Below are positions 44,688 to 53,220 of a DNA stretch of 64,000 nt, piece after piece. The position numbers and the translations under genes are program-made. Each line of letters starts with the position of its first letter. Within the stretch, counting starts at the first letter, position 1. Under the pieces are notes generated by a model. It had not been told where the DNA came from. It saw nothing but the letters and a program-made list of their open reading frames with translations, and did no database searches. This DNA is from Bradyrhizobium sp. CCBAU 51627 (lineage in GTDB: Bacteria > Pseudomonadota > Alphaproteobacteria > Rhizobiales > Xanthobacteraceae). The stretch covers positions 558,001-622,000 of the forward strand of contig NZ_LBJG01000005.1 of assembly GCF_028128765.1 (NCBI RefSeq). The letters are read 5' to 3'.

Positions 44688-47198
44688 ATGCGCTTGCTTG
44701 TGCGGTTCATGGGCTTCCTGTTCGCCGCGGGAACGGTGGTGTTCCTTGTCGGTGTCGGGGCCGTAGCAGGCCTGATCTGGCATTTCTCCAAGGACTTGCC
44801 CGATTACTCTCAGCTTCAGGATTACGAGCCGCCGGTGATGACCCGCGTGCACGCGGTCGATGGCTCGCTGCTTGGCGAATACGCCAAGGAGCGGCGGCTT
44901 TACCTGCCGATCCAGGCGGTGCCGAAGCTCGTGATCAACGCGTTCCTCGCGGCCGAAGACAAGAATTTCTACGAGCATGGCGGCATCGATTACACCGGCA
45001 TGGCACGTGCGGGCCTGCTCTATTTGCAGAACTACGGCTCCAACCGCCGTCCGCAGGGTGCATCCACGATCACTCAGCAGGTTGCCAAGAACTTCCTCCT
45101 GACCAACGAGGTCTCGTTCTCGCGCAAGATCAAGGAAGCCTTGCTGGCGATGCGGATCGAGAAGACCTATTCGAAGGACAAGATCCTCGAACTGTATCTG
45201 AACGAAATCTATCTCGGCCTCGGCGCCTACGGCATTGCTGCCGCCTCGCTGGTCTATTTCGACAAGTCGGTGAACGAGCTGACGATTGCTGAAGCCGCCT
45301 ATCTGGCGGCGCTGCCGAAGATGCCGGCGACGCTGCATCCGGTGCGTAACCGCGACCGCGCCATCGAGCGTCGCAACTACGTGATCGATCGTCTCCAGGA
45401 GAACGGCTGGATCAAGCAGGCCGATGCCGACAAGGCGCGCAAGGAGCCGCTGGTCGTCACCAACCGTTCGAACGGCGCCCACACCTTCGCCGGCGAATAT
45501 TTCGCCGAAGAAGTCCGCCGCGACATCTTCGAGCGCTATGGCGAGAAGAAGCTGTATGAAGGTGGTCTGTCGGTCCGGACCACGCTGGATCCGAAGATCC
45601 AGGTCATGGCGCGCAAGACCATGGTCGCCGGTCTCGTGAACTATGACGAGCAGCAGGGCTATCGCGGCGCCATCAGCAAGCTCGATATTTCGGGCGATTG
45701 GGGCGTGAAGCTCGCCGAGATCAAATCGCTGTCTGACATCTCGCCGTGGCGCATGGCGGTGGTGCTGGAGACCAGCGACCAGTCGGCGCGAATCGGCTTC
45801 CAGCCGAACCGCGAGCTCGGCGGCGCCGTCAGCAAGCAGCGCGAGACCGGCCTCGTCACGCTCGACGGCGTGCGTTGGGCGAGGGCGGCCCAAGGCAACA
45901 CCAAGGGCAAGACGCCGACTTCGGTGGCGCAGGTGCTGCAGCCCGGCGACGTGATCTATGCCGATCCGCTCTACACCAAGGAGGGACAACCGGTCGAAGG
46001 TCAGTACCGGCTGCGCCAGATTCCCGAAGTGTCGGGCGCCATGGTGGTGATGGACCCCTGGACCGGGCGCGTGCTCGCGATGGTCGGCGGCTTCTCGTTC
46101 GACCAGAGCCAGTTCAACCGTGCCACGCAGGCCTACCGGCAGCCCGGTTCGTCGTTCAAGCCGATCGTCTACTCGGCCGCGCTCGACAACGGCTATACGC
46201 CATCGACGGTGGTGCTCGACGCGCCGATCGAAATCGATCAGGGCCAGGGCGCTGGCGTGTGGCGGCCCGAAAACTTCTCGGCGAACAAATATCAGGGACC
46301 GGTGACGCTGCGGAACGCGCTGCGGCAATCGCTCAACACGGTGACGGTGCGCCTCGCGCAGGATATCGGCATGCCCCTGATCGGCGAATATGCGCGCCGG
46401 TTCGGCGTCTATGACGAACTGCCGAACTATCTCTCCTACGCACTTGGCGCCGGCGAAACCACGGCGATGCGCATGGTCACGGCCTATTCGATGCTCGCCA
46501 ATGGCGGGCGCCGGGTGAAGCCGACCTTGATCGATCGCATCCAGGACCGCTACGGCCACACCATCTTCAAGCACGACCAGCGCGAATGCCGCGGCTGCGA
46601 CGCGCCCGGCGGCTGGAAGAACCAGCCCGAGCCGCAGTTGATCGACCGCCGCGAGCAGGTGCTGGATTCCATGACCGCCTACCAGATCACCGAACTGATG
46701 GAAGGCGTGGTCCAGGCCGGCACCGCGACGGTGGTGAGGGAAGTCGGCAAGCCGATCGCCGGCAAGACCGGCACGACCAACGAGGCCAAGGACGCCTGGT
46801 TCGTCGGCTTCTCGCCTGATATCGCGGTCGCCATCTACATGGGCTACGACAAGCCGCGTCCGCTCGGCAGAGGCAACGCCGCGACCGGCGGCCACCTGGC
46901 CGCTCCGATTGCGCGCGATTTCCTCAAGCTTGCGCTCGCCGACAAGCCTGCCGTTCCGTTCAAGGTACCCGCCGGCATCAAGCTGATCCGGGTCGACGCC
47001 AAGTCCGGCATGCGCGCAGCTCCAGGGCAGACCTCGGGAACCATCCTCGAAGCCTTCAAGCCGGGTACGGCGCCGCCGGACAACTACTCCGTCATCGGCG
47101 TCGCCGACGCCGACGGGCGCATGGGCGTGCCGGCCTCGCAGCAACAGCAGCCGGATTCCGGCTTCTTCATGCGGCCGGGCACCGGCGGGCTGTACTAA
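44688..47198 (+). CDS. mrcA: Bifunctional class A penicillin-binding protein 1A
   Basis: An 836-residue peptidoglycan synthase anchored by one N-terminal helix (FMGFLFAAGTVVFLVGVGAV). The glycosyltransferase domain has FLAAEDKNFYEHGGIDYTGM with the catalytic Glu and RPQGASTITQQVAKNFLLTN. The transpeptidase domain has Ser-x-x-Lys in RQPGSSFKPIVYSAALDNG, Ser-x-Asn in LRQSLNTVTVRL and Lys-Thr-Gly in AGKTGTTNEAKDAWFVGFS. An extra OB-like region lies between them. It follows amiC by 229 bp and precedes prfB. It is a target of the beta-lactams that the enzyme encoded at 15132 would destroy. Confidence 0.96.
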   Translation: MRLLVRFMGFLFAAGTVVFLVGVGAVAGLIWHFSKDLPDYSQLQDYEPPVMTRVHAVDGSLLGEYAKERRLYLPIQAVPKLVINAFLAAEDKNFYEHGGIDYTGMARAGLLYLQNYGSNRRPQGASTITQQVAKNFLLTNEVSFSRKIKEALLAMRIEKTYSKDKILELYLNEIYLGLGAYGIAAASLVYFDKSVNELTIAEAAYLAALPKMPATLHPVRNRDRAIERRNYVIDRLQENGWIKQADADKARKEPLVVTNRSNGAHTFAGEYFAEEVRRDIFERYGEKKLYEGGLSVRTTLDPKIQVMARKTMVAGLVNYDEQQGYRGAISKLDISGDWGVKLAEIKSLSDISPWRMAVVLETSDQSARIGFQPNRELGGAVSKQRETGLVTLDGVRWARAAQGNTKGKTPTSVAQVLQPGDVIYADPLYTKEGQPVEGQYRLRQIPEVSGAMVVMDPWTGRVLAMVGGFSFDQSQFNRATQAYRQPGSSFKPIVYSAALDNGYTPSTVVLDAPIEIDQGQGAGVWRPENFSANKYQGPVTLRNALRQSLNTVTVRLAQDIGMPLIGEYARRFGVYDELPNYLSYALGAGETTAMRMVTAYSMLANGGRRVKPTLIDRIQDRYGHTIFKHDQRECRGCDAPGGWKNQPEPQLIDRREQVLDSMTAYQITELMEGVVQAGTATVVREVGKPIAGKTGTTNEAKDAWFVGFSPDIAVAIYMGYDKPRPLGRGNAATGGHLAAPIARDFLKLALADKPAVPFKVPAGIKLIRVDAKSGMRAAPGQTSGTILEAFKPGTAPPDNYSVIGVADADGRMGVPASQQQQPDSGFFMRPGTGGLY

Positions 47199-47307
47199 GG
47201 TTTAGGACAAGACAGGCGTTCTTCGCGGCAGCGGTTGCGCTTTGCGGCCGCCGCCGCTACATCCCCATCTCAATCGCACGCGGGATTCCGCGAGATCAGA
47301 GAACGAC

Positions 47308-48439
47308 ATGCGCGCCGAAATCGAACGGTTGGTAGAAGAGATCAAGCAGTCAGTCGGGCTGCTGAGGAGGCATCTTTGACGTCGAGAAATCGACGGCACG
47401 CCTCGCTGAGCTGAACAAGCTCGCAGAAGATCCGAATCTCTGGAACGATCCCCAGAAGGCCCAGAAGCTGATGCAGGAGCGAACCTCGCTGGAGGATTCG
47501 CTCTCGGGCATCGGCAAGGTCGAGCAGGAGCTCGAGGACGACATCGGCATGATCGAACTCGGCGAAGCCGAGGGCGACGACGGTGTCGTGGCCGAGGCTG
47601 AAGCTGCGCTGAAGAACCTCAAGAAGGAGGTGGCGCGGCGCGAGCTCGAGGCGCTGCTGTCGGGAGAAGCGGACCGCTTCGATTCCTATCTCGAGGTCCA
47701 TGCCGGCGCCGGCGGCACCGAGAGCCAGGACTGGGCGCAGATGCTCTTGCGCATGTACACGCGCTGGGCCGAAACGCACGGCTTCAAGGTTGAGTACCTC
47801 GAAGAGTCCGAAGGCGAAGAGGCCGGCATCAAATCCGCGACCATCCAGGTCTCCGGCCACAATGCCTATGGCTGGCTCAAGACCGAGGCCGGCGTGCACC
47901 GGCTCGTGCGCATCTCGCCGTTCGATTCCAATGCGCGGCGGCACACCTCGTTTTCGAGCGTGCAGGTGTTTCCGGTCATCGACGACAGCATCAAGATCGA
48001 CATCAAGGAATCCGACGTCCGCACCGACACGATGCGGTCGGGCGGCGCCGGCGGCCAGCACGTCAACAAGACCGAATCCGCGGTGCGCCTGACCCACATT
48101 CCAACCGGCGTGGCGGTGGTCTGCCAGGCCGGCCGGTCCCAGCACAAGAACCGGGCGCAAGCCTGGGACATGCTGCGCGCGCGCCTGTACGAGATCGAGC
48201 TGAAGAAGCGCGAGGAGAAGGCCGCCGCGGACCAGGCCGCGAAGACCGATATTGGCTGGGGCCACCAGATCCGCTCCTACGTGCTGCAGCCCTATCAGAT
48301 GGTGAAGGACCTGCGCACCGGCGTGCAGACCTCTGACACATCGGGCGTGCTCAACGGTGAGCTCGACGAGTTCATGGCGGCAACCCTGGCGCAGCGCGCT
48401 TTCGGCACCACCAGCGGCGACATCGAGGACGTGGACTAG
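47308..48439 (+). CDS. prfB: Peptide chain release factor 2, expressed by programmed +1 frameshift
   Basis: Terminates translation at UGA and UAA. Codons 1-23 (47308-47376; [20 protein letters not shown] and on) end at an in-frame TGA, 47377-47379. Reading continues one base later from 47378 ([20 protein letters not shown]) to the stop at 48437-48439, giving 376 residues. Domain landmarks are [17 protein letters not shown], the UGA-specificity tripeptide Ser-Pro-Phe in [15 protein letters not shown], and Gly-Gly-Gln in [18 protein letters not shown]. It is the last member of the rne-amiC-mrcA-prfB block, 109 bp after mrcA. Any annotation that starts at the later ATG 47471 would miss the N-terminal domain. 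Confidence 0.96.
47365..47380 (+). promoter_or_regulatory. RF2 programmed +1 frameshift site
   Basis: AGGAGG CAT CTT TGA C: a Shine-Dalgarno-like hexamer three bases before the slippery CTT, then the weak stop TGA followed by C. The spacing matches the well-studied Escherichia coli site. When RF2 is scarce the ribosome pauses at TGA and slips forward, making more RF2. Confidence 0.93.
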
Positions 48440-48440
48440 C

Positions 48441-49322
48441 ATGACCCGCGTCGCCTTCATCGGGCTTGGGCGGATGGGCCACGGCATGGCCGGCCGCTAT
48501 CTCGATGCCGGCTTCACGGTGACGCTGTGGAATCGCAGCAAGGCCAAAGCGGAAGACCTGATCGCGCGCGGTGCGAAGTGGGCGACGTCGCCTGAGGATG
48601 CCGCGATCGATGCCGACGCCGTCGTGACCATGGTTGCCGATGACGAGGCCTCGCGCACAGTGTGGCTCGGCCCCAAGGGCGCGGCCAAGGCGATGAAATC
48701 AGGCACGATCGCGATCGAGTGCTCAACCGTTTCCTATGACCACGCCCGCGAGATGGGCCGCGAGCTCAACGCGCGCGGGCTGATCTACATCGATTGTCCC
48801 GTGACGGGATTGCCGGACGCCGCGGCCACCGGAAAACTGACACTGCTGGTTGGCGCCGATGCCGCCGATCTCGAGCGCGCGCGGCCGTTCCTCGAACCGA
48901 TCGGCGCGACCATTCGCCATTTCGGCGCGGTCGGCACTGGCACGGTCTACAAGCTCATCAACAATCTCATGGGCGCAATCCAGATCGCCGGTCTCGCCGA
49001 GGGCCTCGCCATCGCGGAGCAGGCCGGGCTCGACATGAAGCTGGTGCTGGAGTCGATCCAGGCTGGCGTGGCTGCGAGCCCGCAGGTCGCGCGCCATTCC
49101 AGGCGCATGGTCGCCCGCGATTTCAGCGGCGCGACGTTCACGGCTGCGCTGCGGCACAAGGACGCCGCTTACGCCGTGAAACTCGCCGAAAGCCTGCTGG
49201 CCGACAAGCCTCTGGTCTCGCGCGCTGCCGTGGATGCTTATGCGCAGGCGCGGGCCGCGATGCCCGACGACGACGAAGGCAGGATGATCGAGCTGGTATC
49301 GCGGCCGAAGAAGCCGTCCTAG
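48441..49322 (+). CDS. Beta-hydroxyacid dehydrogenase (3-hydroxyisobutyrate dehydrogenase family)
   Basis: A 293-residue NAD(P)-dependent oxidoreductase. The Rossmann motif is VAFIGLGRMGHGMAGRYLDA, the substrate motif DCPVTGLPDAAATGKLTLLV corresponds to the family's D-x-PVxG-GxxxAxxG stretch, and the catalytic Lys is in GTVYKLINNLMGA. Relatives oxidise 3-hydroxyisobutyrate or reduce tartronate or succinic semialdehyde, so the substrate is open. It starts one base after the prfB stop and is probably translated from the same message. Confidence 0.9.
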   Translation: MTRVAFIGLGRMGHGMAGRYLDAGFTVTLWNRSKAKAEDLIARGAKWATSPEDAAIDADAVVTMVADDEASRTVWLGPKGAAKAMKSGTIAIECSTVSYDHAREMGRELNARGLIYIDCPVTGLPDAAATGKLTLLVGADAADLERARPFLEPIGATIRHFGAVGTGTVYKLINNLMGAIQIAGLAEGLAIAEQAGLDMKLVLESIQAGVAASPQVARHSRRMVARDFSGATFTAALRHKDAAYAVKLAESLLADKPLVSRAAVDAYAQARAAMPDDDEGRMIELVSRPKKPS

Positions 49323-49492
49323 CTTTGGACAAGGGGCAGCGTCGGTATCGTCGGGGACGCTAGGTCATACGAGCGATCTTGAGCCTGGATCAGTTCCGTT
49401 TCACTCGGCGGAAAATCCTGCCGCTTGCCAGTCGCTGGCGACCTTGCGACACTCTCCTCACAACAAGACTACAAAACGTAGGGGAGAGACCA

Positions 49493-50761
49493 ATGCCGGG
49501 TCGTCGCAAAAGCCTTGATGCCCTCGCCATGCTTGCTGCCGGCGTGCTCATCACGACACCGGCTTCGGCGCAGAAGAAATACGACCCCGGCGCCAGCGAC
49601 TCCGAAATCAAGATCGGCAACATCATGCCCTATAGCGGGCCTGCATCGTCCTATGGTGTGATCGGCAGGACCGAGGCCGCGTTCTTCAAGATGATCAACG
49701 ATCAGGGCGGCATCAACGGCCGCAAGATCAATTTCATCACTTATGACGATGCCTATTCACCGCCGAAGGCGATCGAGCAGGCGCGCAAGCTGGTCGAGAG
49801 CGACGAGGTGCTGTTGATCTTCCAGTCGCTCGGCACGCCATCGAACTCCGCGATCATGAAGTACATGAACGCCAAGAAGGTGCCGCAGCTCTTCGTCGCC
49901 TCCGGCGGCACCAAGTTCGGGGACCCGAAGAACTTTCCCTGGACCATGGGCTTCCAGCCAAATTACCAGAGCGAGGGACGGATCTATGCGAAATACATTC
50001 GCGATCATTTTCCGAACGGCAAGATCGCCGTGTTCTGGCAGAACGACGATGCCGGCAAGGACCAGTTCAAGGGCCTGAAGGACGGGCTTGGCGACAAGGC
50101 CAGCATGATCGTCGCTGACAAGTCCTACGAGGTCAGCGATCCCTCGATCGATTCGCAGATCGTCGCTCTGCATGATTCCGGCGCCGACATCTTCTTCTCA
50201 TGGGCCGCTCCAAAGGGATCGGCGCAGGCGATCCGGAAGGTGGGCGAGCTCGGCTGGAAGCCAAAATTCTTCCTGGCCAACACCGCAACCTCCATCGCCT
50301 CGGTGCTCAAGCCCGCGGGTCTCGAATATTCCAGGGATATCATCTCGACCGCGTATCTGAAGGATCCGACCGACCCGACCTGGGACAAGGATCCGGCGGT
50401 GATCGCGTGGCGCGCGTTCATGGATAGATATTATCCCGACGGCGACAAGACCAACGCCAACAATCTCTACGGCTACGTGGAGGCCGAAGCGATGGCACAG
50501 GTGTTGAAGCAGTGCGGCGACAATCTCACGCGCGAGAACGTCATGAAGCAGGCGGCCAGCCTGAAGAATTTCCACACCGACCTGATGCTGCCCGGCATCA
50601 TGGTCAACACCTCGCCGGACGATTACTTCCCGATCGAGCAGATGCAGCTGATGCGCTTCAACGGGCAGGCTTGGGAGCTGTTCGGCGACGTCATGACCGG
50701 TGAGGTCGGCCACGAGCACGGCCAATTGCGAGCCAGCAGAGCGCCTGATGGTCGGCCTTAG
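49493..50761 (+). CDS. Periplasmic substrate-binding protein of a branched-chain amino-acid-type ABC importer
   Basis: A 422-residue exported binding protein of the LivK-like (type I fold) family. After a signal peptide (LDALAMLAAGVLITTPASAQ) it reads IKIGNIMPYSGPASSYGVIG, FFKMINDQGGINGRKINFIT and later IAVFWQNDDAGKDQFKGL. ATG 49493 has GGGGAGA upstream. No permease or ATPase genes are adjacent, so it is a solo component. The C-terminal tail (GHEHGQLRASRAPDGRP) runs to within the stop of the convergent M23 gene and has no family character; a late frameshift or readthrough extension is possible. Confidence 0.9.
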   Translation: MPGRRKSLDALAMLAAGVLITTPASAQKKYDPGASDSEIKIGNIMPYSGPASSYGVIGRTEAAFFKMINDQGGINGRKINFITYDDAYSPPKAIEQARKLVESDEVLLIFQSLGTPSNSAIMKYMNAKKVPQLFVASGGTKFGDPKNFPWTMGFQPNYQSEGRIYAKYIRDHFPNGKIAVFWQNDDAGKDQFKGLKDGLGDKASMIVADKSYEVSDPSIDSQIVALHDSGADIFFSWAAPKGSAQAIRKVGELGWKPKFFLANTATSIASVLKPAGLEYSRDIISTAYLKDPTDPTWDKDPAVIAWRAFMDRYYPDGDKTNANNLYGYVEAEAMAQVLKQCGDNLTRENVMKQAASLKNFHTDLMLPGIMVNTSPDDYFPIEQMQLMRFNGQAWELFGDVMTGEVGHEHGQLRASRAPDGRP

Positions 50762-52116
50762 CCCGCGCTGAGGCGTACGCCGGCGCGCAAGAACTTCTGC
50801 GGATCGACGGCCTCGCCATCGATGCGGGTTTCGTAATGCAAGTGAGGGCCGGTCGAGCGGCCGGTCGAGCCGACGAGGCCGATCACCTGGCCGATCTTCA
50901 CGATCTCGCCGACCCTGACGTTGATCTCGGAGAGATGGCCGTAGCGGGTCGACAGGCCGTTGCCGTGATCGACTTCGACCATGCGGCCGTAACCACCGGA
51001 CCAGCCGGCCGAGACCACCTTGCCGTTGGCCGTGACACGTGCGGGGTCGCCGGTCGCGGCGCGGAAGTCGAGGCCGGTATGCATCGCCGGCCGACCGAGG
51101 AACGGATCGCTGCGAACGCCGAAGCCCGACGTGAATTCGACCTCGCCGACGACGGGCTTGCGATACGGCACCTGCGCCAGCGTGCGGTTGAGCCGGTCCA
51201 TCTCGGCGCGTGTGACATTGATGCGATAGAGCTGCTTCTCGAAGGGTCCTGCATTCGCGGTGAGCTTCACCGGCACGAACGGGCCGCCCATCGCGGCACG
51301 CGGCACGGAGGCTTCGAGACTGGCGAGGTTCAGGCCGAGGTCGCTGACCACGCCGCGCATCCGCCGCATCCGCGAATCCATGCCTTCCTCGACCGCGTTG
51401 AGCGCCGCGACCTGGCGGCGCTCAACCTGATCAAGCGAATTGGTCAGCCGGACCAGGACATTGTCAAAACCCTGATTCTTGGCGAATTGATTGACCGGCG
51501 GGGCCATCACAGCTGGCGCGCGCGATTCGAGCCGCGCTTCGCGATCAGGCGGCGCCACGAAGATCACAGTGTCGCTGATCGGCGACGGTTTGGGCGTACT
51601 CTGCATCGCCTGGCCCGCCTCGCTACGCTGCGGGGCCGCGCGGGGGATCGATCCGGTGATATCGGGCATGGCCCCGAGCGCCGTGGCCCGGGACTCCAGC
51701 GCCGTCTGGCGCTTCATGATCTGGTCGAGCTTCTGGTCGAACTGTTCCTGATCAAGCAGCTGTCGGCTGGTGGCGCGGTCGACCTTGGCGCGCAGCTCGG
51801 CGATACGGTCCTCATAGGCATATTGCATCTCGGCCTGGCGCGCGATCAGCCGGGTCAACACGTCGTCACGGAACGCGAAATAGGTGGCGGTCGCCGCCGA
51901 CCAAAGGCCGAGTAAAACGATGGTGCCGACCACGATCCAGAACACCACCGGCCCGAGACGGACCTGCTTGCCGTGATGCTGGATGGTGTAGGCGTGGTCG
52001 CTATCGGGAAGTGGGATCGCCGCTGCCGCCGCAGCGGGACGGCGATGGAAGGCCCGTCCGTGGTCGTGGGGGTGATGTTGGTGGTACTGCGAATATTGGG
52101 CAGAACTTTTCGACAT
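50758..52116 (-). CDS. Membrane-anchored M23-family peptidoglycan endopeptidase-like protein
   Basis: A 452-residue protein with a His-rich cytoplasmic N-terminus (YHQHHPHDHGRAFHRRP), one transmembrane helix (VVFWIVVGTIVLLGLWSAAT), a long coiled coil (about residues 95-270) and a C-terminal LytM/M23 domain. Zinc-site residues are His-x3-Asp in MHTGLDFRAATG and His-x-His in GPHLHYETRIDGE, so the site appears complete. This layout resembles rhizobial growth/septation M23 proteins such as RgsM. ATG 52116 follows GGGAG; GTG 52122 is an alternative. It converges with and slightly overlaps the binding-protein gene. Confidence 0.92.
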   Translation of the reverse strand: MSKSSAQYSQYHQHHPHDHGRAFHRRPAAAAAAIPLPDSDHAYTIQHHGKQVRLGPVVFWIVVGTIVLLGLWSAATATYFAFRDDVLTRLIARQAEMQYAYEDRIAELRAKVDRATSRQLLDQEQFDQKLDQIMKRQTALESRATALGAMPDITGSIPRAAPQRSEAGQAMQSTPKPSPISDTVIFVAPPDREARLESRAPAVMAPPVNQFAKNQGFDNVLVRLTNSLDQVERRQVAALNAVEEGMDSRMRRMRGVVSDLGLNLASLEASVPRAAMGGPFVPVKLTANAGPFEKQLYRINVTRAEMDRLNRTLAQVPYRKPVVGEVEFTSGFGVRSDPFLGRPAMHTGLDFRAATGDPARVTANGKVVSAGWSGGYGRMVEVDHGNGLSTRYGHLSEINVRVGEIVKIGQVIGLVGSTGRSTGPHLHYETRIDGEAVDPQKFLRAGVRLSAG

Positions 52117-52155
52117 CGGCACTCCCGCGCCGGTCGGAACGTTCCTTGCGGCCTA

Positions 52156-52169
52156 ATTGCCGCGGCAAT
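52156..52169. promoter_or_regulatory. 14-bp perfect palindrome upstream of the M23 gene
   Basis: ATTGCCGCGGCAAT is a perfect palindrome starting 40 bases before the M23 start codon, between it and the peroxiredoxin gene upstream on the same strand. It could be an operator or a small hairpin in the transcript. No known regulator was matched. Confidence 0.3.
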
Positions 52170-52227
52170 CTGGGCCAGTCATGGTTAATTTTCCGGAAAC
52201 GGGAACACCCGATTTTAACGGGGCTGG

Positions 52228-52929
52228 TTAAAGACTTCTTGCAGCGAGCAGCACCTCGTCGGCATGGCCGTCGACCCGGACGTTGCGCCAGATCTTGGCC
52301 ACTTTGCCGTCGGCGCCGATCAGCACCGTTGTGCGAAGAATCCCGAGGAAGCTCCTGCCATACATGGATTTTTCGCCCCAGGCGCCATACGCCTCCAGCA
52401 TCTCATGGGCTTCATCCGAGATCAGGGGGATGCCGAGGCTGTGCTTGTCGCGGAACTTCTCCTGGGCCTTTAACGGGTCGGCCGAGATGCCCAGCACTGC
52501 GGTACCGGCAGATGTGAAGGCATCCTTGAGCCGGGTGAAATCAATTGCCTCGCGCGTGCAGCCCGGCGTGTCGGCGCGGGGATAGAAGAACAGGACCAGC
52601 TTCTGGCCGGCATAATCCGATAGGGTGACCACATTGCCGCCATCGCGGGGCAGGCGGAACACCGGGGCCTTCTGACCCTCGGCCAGAGCGGGTTTGGCGC
52701 CGGACACGGCGGCGGCGGGCTTGGTGGCCTTTTCAGAAGATTTTAACCGTTTCGATGCGGCCTTATGCGATGTTGTCTGCGTGCCCGGCTTGCCTGATTT
52801 GCCTGCCGACGCCCGCCGGGTTTTCGCGCTGGGCGTTTCAGTCGATGCCCGTATTTTCATGGGCTTCTTTTTAGTGGTCGGACTGCCGGAGGGCGTTTTG
52901 GACGATTTCTTTCGGGATGTCTTGGACAT
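52228..52929 (-). CDS. Bcp-type peroxiredoxin with a basic low-complexity N-terminal extension
   Basis: A 233-residue thiol peroxidase. The C-terminal 150 residues are a complete AhpC-TSA/Bcp domain: VFRLPRDGGNVVTLSDYAGQ, the peroxidatic Cys in YPRADTPGCTREAIDF, and LGIPLISDEAHEMLEAYGAW. No second Cys is seen five residues later, so it is a 1-Cys or atypical type. The first 80 residues are rich in Lys, Ser and Thr (SKTSRKKSSKTPSGSPTTKK), resembling a histone-like tail and possibly contacting nucleic acid or membranes; this is not typical of Bcp. ATG 52929 starts this tail. Confidence 0.88.
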   Translation of the reverse strand: MSKTSRKKSSKTPSGSPTTKKKPMKIRASTETPSAKTRRASAGKSGKPGTQTTSHKAASKRLKSSEKATKPAAAVSGAKPALAEGQKAPVFRLPRDGGNVVTLSDYAGQKLVLFFYPRADTPGCTREAIDFTRLKDAFTSAGTAVLGISADPLKAQEKFRDKHSLGIPLISDEAHEMLEAYGAWGEKSMYGRSFLGILRTTVLIGADGKVAKIWRNVRVDGHADEVLLAARSL

Positions 52930-53220
52930 ACGCCTTCCTTTCGTCGCTTTCGGCGGGTCAACCGAAGCGGTATTGCTGCTCTCGTCCGGTGTGCCGGATT
53001 CGCGCCCTCGGCCGGGCAAGTTTGGCGGCGACGGAGTATGGTTACAAGGAATTCCACGCACCACCCCACTGCTCGTTGAACGCGCTCCCGGGGCGAAATG
53101 ACGAACAGCAGGAACATCAGAGGTATGGCGGCAATGCCGGGGCGGGGAGCGTCGATCCCTGTCGATGGCTGCGGTCCCGGCGGCGCTCAATCCTACGAAG
53201 GGCGCCTGTATCGAGAGGCA

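Noticed and set aside
52190..52235. TTAA words upstream of the M23 gene as a CtrA site
   Set aside because: The two TTAA half-sites here are nine bases apart, not seven, so the site is not canonical.
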